Below are positions 40,744-49,904 of a DNA stretch of 64,000 nucleotides, in pieces. The position numbers were made by a program, and so were the translations under genes. The notes under the pieces are model-generated. The model saw only the letters and a list, made by a program, of their open reading frames with translations. It was not told the DNA's origin and ran no database searches. How positions within the stretch are numbered: the first letter of the stretch is position 1; every line of letters begins with the position of its first letter. Origin of the DNA: Laceyella putida (GTDB taxonomy: Bacteria > Bacillota > Bacilli > Thermoactinomycetales > Thermoactinomycetaceae). The stretch lies in contig NZ_JBHTBW010000085.1 of assembly GCF_042665195.1 (NCBI RefSeq), forward strand, positions 1 through 64,000, read 5' to 3'.

Positions 40744-42363
40744 CTACGAACGCAGCCACTGCCATTTATCCAAGAGAGGCAACACTTTGGTTTTTAGTTT
40801 GGGCACCTTTTCCAAGTCGGCCCGCGTTAACACACCAAAGCGGAATAACGCCCAAACATAGACGACGATTCCCGTGATGACGGAAGTGAGCGAGGTGGTC
40901 GTCATGGCCAAACGATACTCCAGCGCAGGAGCCAGGACCGCTTCCAAACCGAGCATGACGCCACCCACCGCAATCGCCATCCATAAAGCGGACCATAAAC
41001 TTTTTCCCAAACGGAATGTTTGCCTGAGCGTCCCATGCAGATGTCTCTTTAACGCCCAGAGGTTAAGTCCGGCCGCACAGGCATAAGCCACTGTGGTGGC
41101 CAAGGCGGCACCACGGATATCCCATAACGGTATCAGCAGGAGATTGCCCGCCAATTTGACAGCGACACCCACCGACAAGTGGAGCGCAGGCATATAGACA
41201 CGACCAAATCCCTGCAAAATGCCAGCCGAAGTTAAGCTGAGCGTCGAAAACAGGATCGTAAACGCGAGGATGGCCAGCGCGTCCGAACCCGCTCCATCTT
41301 TATACAACATCACATTGGTAGGCAGGGCGATCACAGCCAAGCCCACTGATGCAGGCAAACCGAATAACCAAGTCAGTCGCAAAGCCAAGGCCGCCCGCTC
41401 AGCCGCTTCTTCCTCACGCCCCAATGTTTTGGCTTCCGCAATCGCCGGCACAATCGATAAAGCGATGGCCGTCGCGAAAAAGGAACCAAATTGAATCAGG
41501 GGCTGCCCGCGGTCAAACACGCCTTTCCCCGTAATCACCCGCTCCATCTGCCATCCGATATCGACGAGCAAATTCCCTACCGTAAAGGAATCCACCAGCG
41601 AATATAAAGGCAAGACAAGCGAACCGATGCAGATGGGAACGGATAAAGCCAATATGCGAAACACTAACTGCCTGGTGGATAAGTGCGCTTGAGCGACACC
41701 CGGTTCAGCTGATATGGACTTGACCCGCTTCTTCCAGTACACCATCAACACGATGAATGCGGCGATGGCTCCGGTCGTGGCTCCAAACACAGCACCCGCC
41801 CCGGCATAAACATAGCCAAGTCCTTCCTCCATAAAGTACCAAGCCGCCAACAAGATGGTGGCCACCCGCACCACTTGCTCCATCACTTGCGATGTGGCGG
41901 TGGGCATCATGTTTTGCTGGCCTTGGAAATATCCGCGTATGGCTGATAAAAATGGAACGATAACCAATGCAAATGAAACCGACTGGATGGGCATGGTTAG
42001 CAATGGACGATTCCCCATCCAAGTGGCGATGATCTCCGCTCCAAAAAAGAGCAGGACAAAGAATAAACATCCCGTCAAAAACAATGTGACTGAGGCCACG
42101 CGAAAAATCCGGCGCGCCGTCTCTGAATCCCCTTCGGCCAAACGCTCTGACACTAACTTAGAGATCGCCGTGGGGAATCCTGCTGTCGCCAGTATCAACA
42201 AGGTACTGTAAAGCGGATACACTTGCTGGTACACATACATGCCTTCGTCACCCGTTATATTTTGATAGGGGACACGGTAGACGGCCCCTAAGATTTTGCT
42301 GACCAACGCCGCCAAGCCTAAAATGGCGGCACCGCGAACAAACGATTGCTCCGCCTTGGACAT
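40744..42363 (-). CDS. spoVB: Stage V sporulation protein B / MurJ-like flippase
   Basis: 539 aa with about 14 membrane helices of the MOP/MATE superfamily. The start K-A-E-Q-S-F-V-R-G-A-A-I-L-G and the L-G-A-V-Y-R-V-P-Y-Q segment are typical. SpoVB is thought to flip lipid II during cortex synthesis. Next to mazG on one side and spoVT on the other; in Bacillus subtilis this position holds both spoVB and the related yabM. Confidence 0.92.
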   Translation of the reverse strand: MSKAEQSFVRGAAILGLAALVSKILGAVYRVPYQNITGDEGMYVYQQVYPLYSTLLILATAGFPTAISKLVSERLAEGDSETARRIFRVASVTLFLTGCLFFVLLFFGAEIIATWMGNRPLLTMPIQSVSFALVIVPFLSAIRGYFQGQQNMMPTATSQVMEQVVRVATILLAAWYFMEEGLGYVYAGAGAVFGATTGAIAAFIVLMVYWKKRVKSISAEPGVAQAHLSTRQLVFRILALSVPICIGSLVLPLYSLVDSFTVGNLLVDIGWQMERVITGKGVFDRGQPLIQFGSFFATAIALSIVPAIAEAKTLGREEEAAERAALALRLTWLFGLPASVGLAVIALPTNVMLYKDGAGSDALAILAFTILFSTLSLTSAGILQGFGRVYMPALHLSVGVAVKLAGNLLLIPLWDIRGAALATTVAYACAAGLNLWALKRHLHGTLRQTFRLGKSLWSALWMAIAVGGVMLGLEAVLAPALEYRLAMTTTSLTSVITGIVVYVWALFRFGVLTRADLEKVPKLKTKVLPLLDKWQWLRS

Positions 42364-42424
42364 CCTGCCTCCCCCTTCACGTCACATTGCTTTTCATTAT
42401 ACAAGAGCGCAAAAGGTTGGCAAA

Positions 42425-42449
42425 GAAAAAGCAGGTTTATTCACCTGCT
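42425..42449 (-). terminator. Terminator of spoVT
   Basis: AGCAGGT/ACCTGCT stem (42430-42436 with 42443-42449) followed on the minus strand by TTTTT. Confidence 0.8.
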
Positions 42450-42457
42450 AGTCAAAT

Positions 42458-43000
42458 CTATTGCTCCATCTGCTTTCCAAGGAAGGAAGCGGCTGTACCG
42501 GCCAGTTTCGATTCCAATTCCCCCAAGCGTTCTCCTTCTTTTTTGGTAAAGATTATCACGGCGCCGATGGGGTCTCCACCCGCAATAATCGGAACAACCA
42601 CATAGGATTGATATTCTTCCGGCACTCCCTTGAACAACTCCACGGTCAACGGATTGCTTTCCAGATGAGTGCGTCGCTGTTCCATGCAAGATTCCACGAT
42701 ATCACCAATCGACTTGTCCATATATTCCTTTTTGGAGGCACCCGCAACAGCAATCACACTGTCCCGGTCACACACGACCGTGGCGAATTGAATATTTTCA
42801 TAAAGAGCTTCTGCGTATTCTTGCGCAAAGTCCCCCAGCTCACCAATGGGCGAATACTTTTTCAGAATCACTTCACCGTCGCGATCTACAAAAATCTCAA
42901 GCGGATCCCCCTCCCGAATCCGAAGCGTCCGACGAATTTCCTTAGGTATCACCACACGACCTAGATCATCGATCCGACGTACGATGCCGGTTGCTTTCAT
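42458..43000 (-). CDS. spoVT: Stage V sporulation transcription factor SpoVT
   Basis: 180 aa from the ATG behind AGAGGAAA. Residues 1-50 are an AbrB-type swapped-hairpin DNA-binding domain (M-K-A-T-G-I-V-R-R-I-D-D-L-G-R-V-V-I-P), residues 55-178 a GAF domain. It modulates sigma-G genes in the forespore. A sigma-G-like promoter lies about 120 bases upstream. Confidence 0.97.
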   Translation of the reverse strand: MKATGIVRRIDDLGRVVIPKEIRRTLRIREGDPLEIFVDRDGEVILKKYSPIGELGDFAQEYAEALYENIQFATVVCDRDSVIAVAGASKKEYMDKSIGDIVESCMEQRRTHLESNPLTVELFKGVPEEYQSYVVVPIIAGGDPIGAVIIFTKKEGERLGELESKLAGTAASFLGKQMEQ

Positions 43001-43359
43001 AGGAAATTTCCTCTCTTTCATCTGATGTTATCTAAAACCCAGCACTTCACTTTCGTCTTTCCATAAGGATTCATTAATCAGGAAGTGTACTTTGGTTGAA
43101 ATTGTCCTACCGCCCATAGTATTGTTCTGCTTCCAAAAGTTTATTCGACAATAGCATACATAAAAAGCAGAGCCACATTTTCGCCCTGCTCCCATCCATG
43201 TCGTGTCGATTAACCGGTAAATGGAAGGCGGTTTTGCCTGTACCCTGAGGGTGACAGCGAAGTGATCAAAGCGGTGGAGCCTCCATCAGACGAAGCGACC
43301 AAGGAACGCAGACTCAAAGTCCGCCTCCATCCACAACCTATATACCAAACCCGTTTAAC
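43001..43359. other. Intergenic region prsA-spoVT
   Basis: About 360 bases without a convincing gene. It holds the spoVT promoter candidate at 43117-43147, and near 43160-43185 a weak GCAG/CTGC hairpin with a T-run that may be a second terminator for prsA. Confidence 0.4.
43117..43147 (-). promoter_or_regulatory. Candidate sigma-G promoter of spoVT
   Basis: On the minus strand CGAATA (43142-43147) and CAATACTA (43117-43124) are spaced 17 bases apart and resemble the sigma-G elements TGMATA and CATACTA. Bacillus spoVT is sigma-G dependent. Confidence 0.4.
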
Positions 43360-43395
43360 GCAAAAAAGACAGGGTGTCGCATTCACCCTGTCTTT
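43360..43395 (-). terminator. Terminator of prsA
   Basis: A perfect 12-bp stem (43365-43376 with 43384-43395), 7-base loop and a T-run on the minus strand, 8 bases after the prsA stop codon. Confidence 0.85.
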
Positions 43396-43402
43396 CATCA
43401 CT

Positions 43403-44416
43403 CTATGTCAAAAGCGATTTAAATCCGATCTCTTTCACCACAGATTCGTAAATCTCTTGTTTCTTCGGTTGTTTCACTTGTTCATCCGCTTTTGCCAACG
43501 GTTCTTGTTTGCGGTCCAACACCTTCAATACATGGTAACCATAGCTGGTTTTAATCGGGTCGCTGATTTTATTCAGCGGCAACTCTTTGGACGCCTTCGC
43601 AAATTCCGGCACAAATTGATCCGCCGCCCCTTCGATGATCCCCGCGCTGTTTTTCGAACCGGGATCATCGGAATATTCCTTGGCCAGCTTGGCGAAATCA
43701 CCGCCATCTTCCAGCTTCTGCTTCACTTCCTCGGCGCGTTTCTTCGCTTCGGCATCTGTCCGTTTGGGTTGCTTTTGCCCTTGTTGCTGCCCCGCTTGTC
43801 CATCATTGACGGAGACCAGAATATGTTGCACTTTGACCCAGTCATACTTCTCATCTTTCAACTGCTCGTTGTAGTAAGCGTCCATCTTGTGAAAGTTGAA
43901 AAAGAAGTCTTGCAGTTCCGCTTTGGTGAAGCCTTTGCCTTTGATCGCTTCATCCAAACTTTTTGGCTGTTTTTGTCCGCTTTGTTGTTGGGCCGGTTGG
44001 TTTTTGAAGGAGTTCTCAAATTCTTTCATGGTTTGATCCGTTTTTTCTTTGTAGGAAGGATCTTCTTTGACCCGTTCGGCCATGTACTTCCGCGCCGCCA
44101 CTTCCTTGGACAATTCCGTCTTGATCTGCTTCTGTTGATCTTTCATCGAGCCCATCATCATCTCAAGTTGCGGATCCAAAAAGGCAACAATATTGATGTA
44201 ACGGTTAAGTTCGCCTTCCGTCACTTTGCCTCCCTTGTACTCCGCTACCACTTTGTTGCTGTTGGTGGGCAGGGGTTTAAATTCGGTCGGGGTTTGGCTT
44301 GCTTGGCTCGTTTGGTCTTTGCTGGTTTCTTTAGCACCACCGCAGCCCGTCAGCACAAGCGCGCTCGCTAAAAAGATGGTAGCCGCTCCTTTTACCCATT
44401 TACTCAGTCGCAACAT
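43403..44416 (-). CDS. prsA: PrsA-type foldase lipoprotein
   Basis: 337 aa. Lipoprotein signal with lipobox L-T-G-C (Cys near residue 25), a helical SurA-like N-terminal part, and a parvulin prolyl isomerase domain (about 195-300) with V-Q-H-I-L-V, K-L-E-D-G-G-D-F-A-K-L-A and G-Y-H-V-L-K-V motifs. Folds secreted proteins outside the membrane. The start overlaps the mfd stop by about 17 bases. Bacillus subtilis has no such gene between mfd and spoVT. Confidence 0.93.
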   Translation of the reverse strand: MLRLSKWVKGAATIFLASALVLTGCGGAKETSKDQTSQASQTPTEFKPLPTNSNKVVAEYKGGKVTEGELNRYINIVAFLDPQLEMMMGSMKDQQKQIKTELSKEVAARKYMAERVKEDPSYKEKTDQTMKEFENSFKNQPAQQQSGQKQPKSLDEAIKGKGFTKAELQDFFFNFHKMDAYYNEQLKDEKYDWVKVQHILVSVNDGQAGQQQGQKQPKRTDAEAKKRAEEVKQKLEDGGDFAKLAKEYSDDPGSKNSAGIIEGAADQFVPEFAKASKELPLNKISDPIKTSYGYHVLKVLDRKQEPLAKADEQVKQPKKQEIYESVVKEIGFKSLLT

Positions 44417-47400
44417 TTTCCTTGGCTCCTTTCGATTTTGGGACGTCTCTATATTTTATCAAAAATTGTTCAATCATTTCTAATGCCATTTTGGCAGACA
44501 TCCCTTTTGTTTTGAATATGATACCCATACGTTGCCCTGTGGAGAAACGGATCTTGCCAGGGAAATCCTGCGAAATCATAAACAATTTTTGCCCATCGAT
44601 CCGGTCATTTTGTTCCGGCTCCAACTTGAGCGTAATTTCCCCATCCTTCTGCTCCACCGCATCGATCCCATATTGAATGGCATATGCTTTGATTTGGGCC
44701 ACCTTGAGCAACATCTGCACAGGCTCCGGCAAATCGCCGAACCGGTCTTCAATCTCTTCTTCGAGATCATTGACTTCTTCCAAAGTGGTTACGCCGCGGA
44801 TTTTTTTATACAATTCAATCTTCTGCTTCTCATCCTGGATATACTCGGATGGCAAGTATGCATCGACATTGAGATCAATGGTCGGTTCTTTGGGCTCCGC
44901 TTCTGTCGGCTTGCCTTGCAGTTCAGCCACAGCCTCTTTCAACATCTGGCTGTACAGCTCAAATCCGACCGTCGCGATATGCCCATGCTGTTCGGCCCCC
45001 AACAGATTCCCCGCACCGCGAATCGACAAGTCCCGCATCGCAATCTTAAAGCCGGACCCGAGTTCGGTAAACTCTTTGATCGCTTGTAAGCGTTTTTCCG
45101 CGGTTTCAGACAGCACTTTATCCCGCTGGTACGTGAAGTAGGCATAGGCGATCCGATTGGAACGGCCCACACGCCCGCGCAACTGGTACAACTGGGACAA
45201 ACCCATTTTATCGGCATCGTAGATGATCAAGGTGTTCACATTGGGTATATCCACACCCGTTTCAATGATGGTGGTGCTTACCAGCACATCGTATTCACCA
45301 TCCAGGAAGTCCAACATCACTCTCTCCAGTTCCGCTTCCTGCATCTGCCCATGGGCCACGGCCACCCGGGCTTCCGGCACCAACATCCGAATCTGCTCCG
45401 CCATCTGATCGATATTCTGCACCTGGTTGTAGAGGAAGTACACTTGCCCCCCGCGGGCCATTTCCCGTTCAATCGCTTCACGAACCAAGGCGCCCGAGTA
45501 TTCCAGCACATAGGTTTGCACCGGGAAACGGTTCTCCGGCGGCGTCTCGATGACAGACAAGTCGCGCACGCCCATCATGGCCATGTGCAGTGTCCGCGGA
45601 ATCGGTGTGGCCGATAAAGTGAGGACATCGATGTTATGCTTCAGCGTTTTGATTTTTTCCTTATGCTTCACGCCAAAACGCTGTTCCTCGTCAATGATCA
45701 ACAAGCCCAAATCTTTATAGGCCACTTCTTTGGACAACAGGCGATGCGTCCCGATCACGATGTCCACCGTGCCATTTTTCAACCCTTCCAAGGTTTCTTT
45801 TTGTTCTTTGCGTGAGCGGAATCGGCTCAGCACGCGAATCTGTACTGGGAAGTCAGCAAAGCGTTCACGGAATGTCTCATAATGCTGTTGCGCCAAAATG
45901 GTTGTCGGCACCAGCACCGCCACTTGCTTTCCTTCCATGGTCGCTTTGAAAGCGGCCCGGATCGCCACTTCGGTTTTTCCGTATCCCACATCCCCGCACA
46001 GGAGACGGTCCATCGGTTGTTCGCTTTCCATATCCTTTTTGATTTCTTCAATCGAACGCAATTGGTCCGGGGTCTCTTCATAAGGGAACATCGCCTCAAA
46101 TTCCTTTTGGTAAGGCGTATCTTTACTGAACGCGTAGCCTTTGGCCTGTTGGCGCTTGGCATAGAGTTCAATCAAATCTTGGGCGATGTCTTGGACCGAG
46201 GAACGGACCTTGTTTTTTACCTTGCTCCACTCACTACCACCCAAGCTGTATACTTTGGGCGCTTTCTCTTCACTTCCAATATATTTTTGAACCTGGTCAA
46301 TCTGCTCTACGGGGACATACAGCTTATCATTGCCGGCATACTGGATATGCATATAATCCTTGTGCATCCCAGCCACTTCGAGCGTTTCGATGCCGATGTA
46401 ACGCCCAATCCCATGGCTGACATGAACCACATAGTCGCCCGGTTTCAATTCTTGGTAGTCTTTTATCTTTTCGGCATGATCCAACTTTGTGCTGCGACGG
46501 GTGCGGCGCTGCTTTTGTGTGAAGACCTCCCCTTCCGTCACCACGACGAGGCGGATGCCCCCCATCTCAAACCCGGCTTGCAATGCCCCGATCGTCACCG
46601 TCGGCTTGGCCGGCAGCAGTTGATGAAGCGCCGAATCGCGATACACTTCCATCCCATAATCGGCCAATACCCGCTCTAACCGCTCCATCCGCTCTTCGCT
46701 GCTCGCCAGGAACAGAACGCGGTAGTTGGCTTTGACCCATCGATCCCACTCCGCTTTGAGCACATGCATCTGCCCATGGAACTGTTGCATGCTGCGGCAC
46801 ATCATTTGAATGACATTTTGCGGTTGGATTCCAGGGATTTGTCGCATAAATAAGGAGAGATAGATGCGTTGGTGCACCACTTTCATGAGCATCTCATCCA
46901 GCTTGAACGAAATCTTCAACTGTGGCAAAAATTCCCCTTGGGACAGAAGGGCGGTCTGCCATTCTCCTTCTTCCCGTTCCATTTGCCGGGCATTTTCGGT
47001 AATCCGGGACGGTTCATCCATGACGACAACCGCGTCTTTCGGCATATAATGAAGCAGGCTCTCACATTCCGGATAGATTTGCTCCACATATTTATAAACT
47101 CCCGTGAAGTAGCTCCCTGTTTTCAGCTGTTCAATGTCATAACCGATCGATTCGGACAGTTTTTGCTTTAAGTTGGTATCTTTTACTTGCTCCAATCGTT
47201 TGGACAGGAGCGCTTCCACTCGCTCCCCCGCCTGATAAAGCCGCTCGCGGGTGGCGAACAGTTCCCTTGCAGGGGGGATCGTCACTTGCGTCCACTTGTC
47301 GATGGAGCGTTGATCCGCCACCGAAAACGGCCGGATCGAATCCACTTCGTCGTCAAACCACTCAATGCGGAGCGGCTGTGAGAAGTTGACCGGATAGACA

Positions 47401-47945
47401 TCCACAATCCCACCGCGCACACTGCATTCACCCGGCTTCTCAACCATATCCACGCGTTGATAGCCGATTTTTATCAGCTGTTCCACGAAGGGGTCAATTT
47501 CTTGCACCGTCCCCACTTTCAACGATAGATGGTTTTGCGCGAATATGCGGTGCGGCGGGAAACATTTGCGCAAGCCGGCAAACGGCACGATGAGCACGCC
47601 AGTGAAACCTTGGGCCAAACGGGATAAGACATCTACTCTTTCACCCAAAGTTTCATGACCGGCCATCGCGATCTCGGTCGTGATCAGTTCGTTTGCCGGA
47701 TAGAGAAGCACTTCTTCCTTGGGAATCAACTCTTGCAAATCTTCAGCCGCTTTTTGCGCCTGGTTCAGATTGTGCGTCACCAAGAGCACCGGCCGTTTCA
47801 ACTCTTGATAGAGCGCAGCCACATAAATCATCCGAGCCGTCCCTGTTAATCCCGCCACTAACTGTTCTTTCAGCCCGCCTTGAATCCCAGTCACTGTCGA
47901 CTGAAAATCATGATCTTGTCTAAATATATGGATCAACGGTATCAA
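44400..47945 (-). CDS. mfd: Transcription-repair coupling factor
   Basis: About 1181 aa with a TTG start 8 bases after GGAGG; the N-terminal residues from there align with the start of Bacillus Mfd, while longer readings do not. UvrB-homology region (about 1-330), RNA polymerase interaction domain near 470-540 (Y-V-V-H-V-S-H-G-I-G-R-Y), then the helicase motor with Walker A G-D-V-G-Y-G-K-T-E and D-E-E-Q-R-F, and a TRCF C-terminal domain. Removes stalled RNA polymerase and recruits UvrA. Confidence 0.97.
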   Translation of the reverse strand: MIPLIHIFRQDHDFQSTVTGIQGGLKEQLVAGLTGTARMIYVAALYQELKRPVLLVTHNLNQAQKAAEDLQELIPKEEVLLYPANELITTEIAMAGHETLGERVDVLSRLAQGFTGVLIVPFAGLRKCFPPHRIFAQNHLSLKVGTVQEIDPFVEQLIKIGYQRVDMVEKPGECSVRGGIVDVYPVNFSQPLRIEWFDDEVDSIRPFSVADQRSIDKWTQVTIPPARELFATRERLYQAGERVEALLSKRLEQVKDTNLKQKLSESIGYDIEQLKTGSYFTGVYKYVEQIYPECESLLHYMPKDAVVVMDEPSRITENARQMEREEGEWQTALLSQGEFLPQLKISFKLDEMLMKVVHQRIYLSLFMRQIPGIQPQNVIQMMCRSMQQFHGQMHVLKAEWDRWVKANYRVLFLASSEERMERLERVLADYGMEVYRDSALHQLLPAKPTVTIGALQAGFEMGGIRLVVVTEGEVFTQKQRRTRRSTKLDHAEKIKDYQELKPGDYVVHVSHGIGRYIGIETLEVAGMHKDYMHIQYAGNDKLYVPVEQIDQVQKYIGSEEKAPKVYSLGGSEWSKVKNKVRSSVQDIAQDLIELYAKRQQAKGYAFSKDTPYQKEFEAMFPYEETPDQLRSIEEIKKDMESEQPMDRLLCGDVGYGKTEVAIRAAFKATMEGKQVAVLVPTTILAQQHYETFRERFADFPVQIRVLSRFRSRKEQKETLEGLKNGTVDIVIGTHRLLSKEVAYKDLGLLIIDEEQRFGVKHKEKIKTLKHNIDVLTLSATPIPRTLHMAMMGVRDLSVIETPPENRFPVQTYVLEYSGALVREAIEREMARGGQVYFLYNQVQNIDQMAEQIRMLVPEARVAVAHGQMQEAELERVMLDFLDGEYDVLVSTTIIETGVDIPNVNTLIIYDADKMGLSQLYQLRGRVGRSNRIAYAYFTYQRDKVLSETAEKRLQAIKEFTELGSGFKIAMRDLSIRGAGNLLGAEQHGHIATVGFELYSQMLKEAVAELQGKPTEAEPKEPTIDLNVDAYLPSEYIQDEKQKIELYKKIRGVTTLEEVNDLEEEIEDRFGDLPEPVQMLLKVAQIKAYAIQYGIDAVEQKDGEITLKLEPEQNDRIDGQKLFMISQDFPGKIRFSTGQRMGIIFKTKGMSAKMALEMIEQFLIKYRDVPKSKGAKENVATE

Positions 47946-47975
47946 CAAACGTTCCTCCTCTAACATATTCAATAC

Positions 47976-48006
47976 AAAAGAAGCCTCAGCTAGCAACAGC
48001 CAAGGC
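47976..48006 (-). terminator. Probable terminator of fin
   Basis: A 9-bp stem with G-T pairs (47983-47991 with 47998-48006) followed on the minus strand by TTCTTTT, between fin and mfd. Confidence 0.5.
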
Positions 48007-48066
48007 CGCCCTTTTTCTAATTTATCAGAAAAAATTATGGCACCCTAATAACAAGCGTGTAGGACA

Positions 48067-48297
48067 TCAGTGGTAAAGAGAAGGATACAGCACCCGCTCC
48101 GGGTCTGCTTCCAACACTTGTTGGCAAGATTCGCAGGTGATTTTAACCACTTGGTTTCCATCCATGTCATTGGTTATTATATCTTTCCGTTCTTCCGGGG
48201 TCAACTGATCAAACCCTAATTGCGATTCCGTCACTTGCCCATCCGTGATATGACCCAGCGGAAGACCACAATGACGACACACATAATAAATGGCCAT
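48067..48297 (-). CDS. fin: Anti-sigma-F factor Fin
   Basis: 76 aa from the ATG behind AGGAGG. Zinc-binding cysteines C-R-H-C near residue 8 and C-E-S-C near residue 57, with the conserved L-G-F-D-Q-L-T-P-E-E-R middle. Fin (YabK) inhibits sigma-F and helps the switch to sigma-G in the forespore. Conserved place between pth and mfd. Confidence 0.93.
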   Translation of the reverse strand: MAIYYVCRHCGLPLGHITDGQVTESQLGFDQLTPEERKDIITNDMDGNQVVKITCESCQQVLEADPERVLYPSLYH

Positions 48298-48428
48298 GGC
48301 AATGCCTCCTAAACAACAATCCTTTGCTCTTAGTATTGCCTCTGGGTAGAGAGTTATACCTTGGCATACCATGGCCGCACCATCTTCTGGTTTAAAGAAC
48401 GGATAAAAGTTAAATTTCACATGAAAGT

Positions 48429-49001
48429 TCATGAGGGCGACTTGCTGTTATATCGATTCATCGCTTCTAAAAACGTCGAATCCACCCAGCAATTGATTGC
48501 CTTCACTGTCCGGTCCACCGCATCCACCATCGCTTCCAGCTCGGCTTTATGAAAGGGAGAGAGCACATAGTCCGGAACAGGCATTCTTCCTTGTGGGCGT
48601 CCGATCCCGATTTTGATCCGCTTGAATTGATCTGTGCCCAAATGTTGAATCAACGATTTCATTCCATTATGTCCGCCTGAGCTGCCTTTGAGGCGCAAGC
48701 GAATCTGACCTGGAGGCAGGTCGAGATCATCAAAGATCACCACCAACTCATCGAGATCAGCTTTTAGCCAATCCATGGCAGGGCGAACGGCTTCCCCGGA
48801 TAAATTCATGTACGTGAGCGGCTTCATCAGGATGACCTTCTCACCCCGAACCACGCCTTCACCCACTTCCGCTTTCCATTTATCCTTATTAACCGGAATA
48901 CCCCATTCTTCACTCAGTCGGTCAATCACCCAAAAACCGATATTATGACGTGTCTGAGCATATTTGATGCCAGGATTACCCAGCCCGACGATCAGTTTCA
49001 T
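48429..49001 (-). CDS. pth: Peptidyl-tRNA hydrolase
   Basis: 190 aa. V-G-L-G-N-P-G start, T-R-H-N-I-G-F with the catalytic His, P-L-T-Y-M-N-L-S-G and the G-S-S-G-G-H-N-G motif. Releases peptides from dropped-off tRNAs. Called spoVC in Bacillus. Between ctc and fin. Confidence 0.97.
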   Translation of the reverse strand: MKLIVGLGNPGIKYAQTRHNIGFWVIDRLSEEWGIPVNKDKWKAEVGEGVVRGEKVILMKPLTYMNLSGEAVRPAMDWLKADLDELVVIFDDLDLPPGQIRLRLKGSSGGHNGMKSLIQHLGTDQFKRIKIGIGRPQGRMPVPDYVLSPFHKAELEAMVDAVDRTVKAINCWVDSTFLEAMNRYNSKSPS

Positions 49002-49067
49002 CTTCTTTCCCTCCGTTTATCCACCTGTCGGCCCTTTCCACCGTATCGGCCGTCTTCCAACTTCCGT

Positions 49068-49100
49068 TAAAAAAGGCGCAACAACAAAGGTTGCGCCTTT
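49068..49100 (-). terminator. Terminator of ctc
   Basis: An 11-bp stem (49072-49082 with 49090-49100) followed on the minus strand by six T, 18 bases after the ctc stop codon. Confidence 0.85.
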
Positions 49101-49117
49101 CATTCCGAGCAAACAAC

Positions 49118-49720
49118 TTATTCGTTTTCTTGCTCGCCTTCCGGTTCAAGTGTTTTCTCGGTCTCTTCTCCCTTGGCAGGAGGAACGATCGAAGCCACCG
49201 ACGTGTCTTTATCGGATAACAACTCCACCCCATCCGGCAAAGTTAAGGCGGCCAGGGTAATGGAGTCGCCTATATCTAGCTGACTGATCTTCAATGTCGC
49301 TTCAGATGGCAACAGATTGGGCAATGCCCGCACTTCAATGGAGCGAATGGGTTGTTCCAACACGCCCCCATTTTTCACTCCGACCGCTTCACCGGTCAAA
49401 ACAAGCGGAATCTCCGTCGTGATCGGTTGGTTCATCTCAACACGCTGAAAATCGACGTGAAGGTATCGCGCCTTGATCGGGTCTGCCTGGATTTCACGAA
49501 CCATTACTTGGTGACTCTCGTTGCCTAAGTTGACTTGTAATAGTCCCTTGGTTTCCGCCACTTTCCGAAGTTCCCCTTCATCCACACTGATCCGCTGCGG
49601 TTCCATTCCGCGTCCGTAAAGCACGCCAGGAATCTGACCGCTTTTCCGCAATGCATTTAAGGACCCTCGTGTGTTGGTTTCACGTTTTTTCGCAGTAATG
49701 GACCATGCCATCTTATCCAT
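49118..49720 (-). CDS. ctc: General stress / 50S ribosomal protein L25 (Ctc)
   Basis: About 200 aa; two ATGs at 49720 and 49711 are both possible, the first closer to AAAGGGG. N-terminal L25 5S rRNA-binding domain (to about 95) and a C-terminal TL5 domain with G-V-L-E-Q-P-I-R-S-I-E-V. Acidic tail E-E-T-E-K-T-L-E-P-E-G. Ctc is a classical general stress gene in Bacillus and binds 5S rRNA. Between prs and pth as in Bacillus. Confidence 0.94.
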   Translation of the reverse strand: MDKMAWSITAKKRETNTRGSLNALRKSGQIPGVLYGRGMEPQRISVDEGELRKVAETKGLLQVNLGNESHQVMVREIQADPIKARYLHVDFQRVEMNQPITTEIPLVLTGEAVGVKNGGVLEQPIRSIEVRALPNLLPSEATLKISQLDIGDSITLAALTLPDGVELLSDKDTSVASIVPPAKGEETEKTLEPEGEQENE

Positions 49721-49744
49721 CCAACCCCTTTCTATGAAAGGAAT

Positions 49745-49770
49745 ATTTCCCTTCATAGAAGGTTTTAAAC
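49745..49770 (-). promoter_or_regulatory. Candidate sigma-B-type promoter of ctc
   Basis: On the minus strand GTTTAA (49765-49770) and GGAAAT (49745-49750) are 14 bases apart, close to the sigma-B consensus GTTTAA-N14-GGGWAW. The same stretch contains an inverted repeat TTCTATGAA (49731-49760) that abuts the ribosome binding site. Confidence 0.35.
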
Positions 49771-49904
49771 ATGGACGGAACAAACCCTCTTCAAAGAAAG
49801 CGATTTCTTCGATCCGCTGCGTCTTTTCCAATCACCATCCGACGGCGAATAAAGCCCTTTGCCCGGGATATGGCGGTCTTCCCGCACCCGTTTGGGAATA
49901 AATT

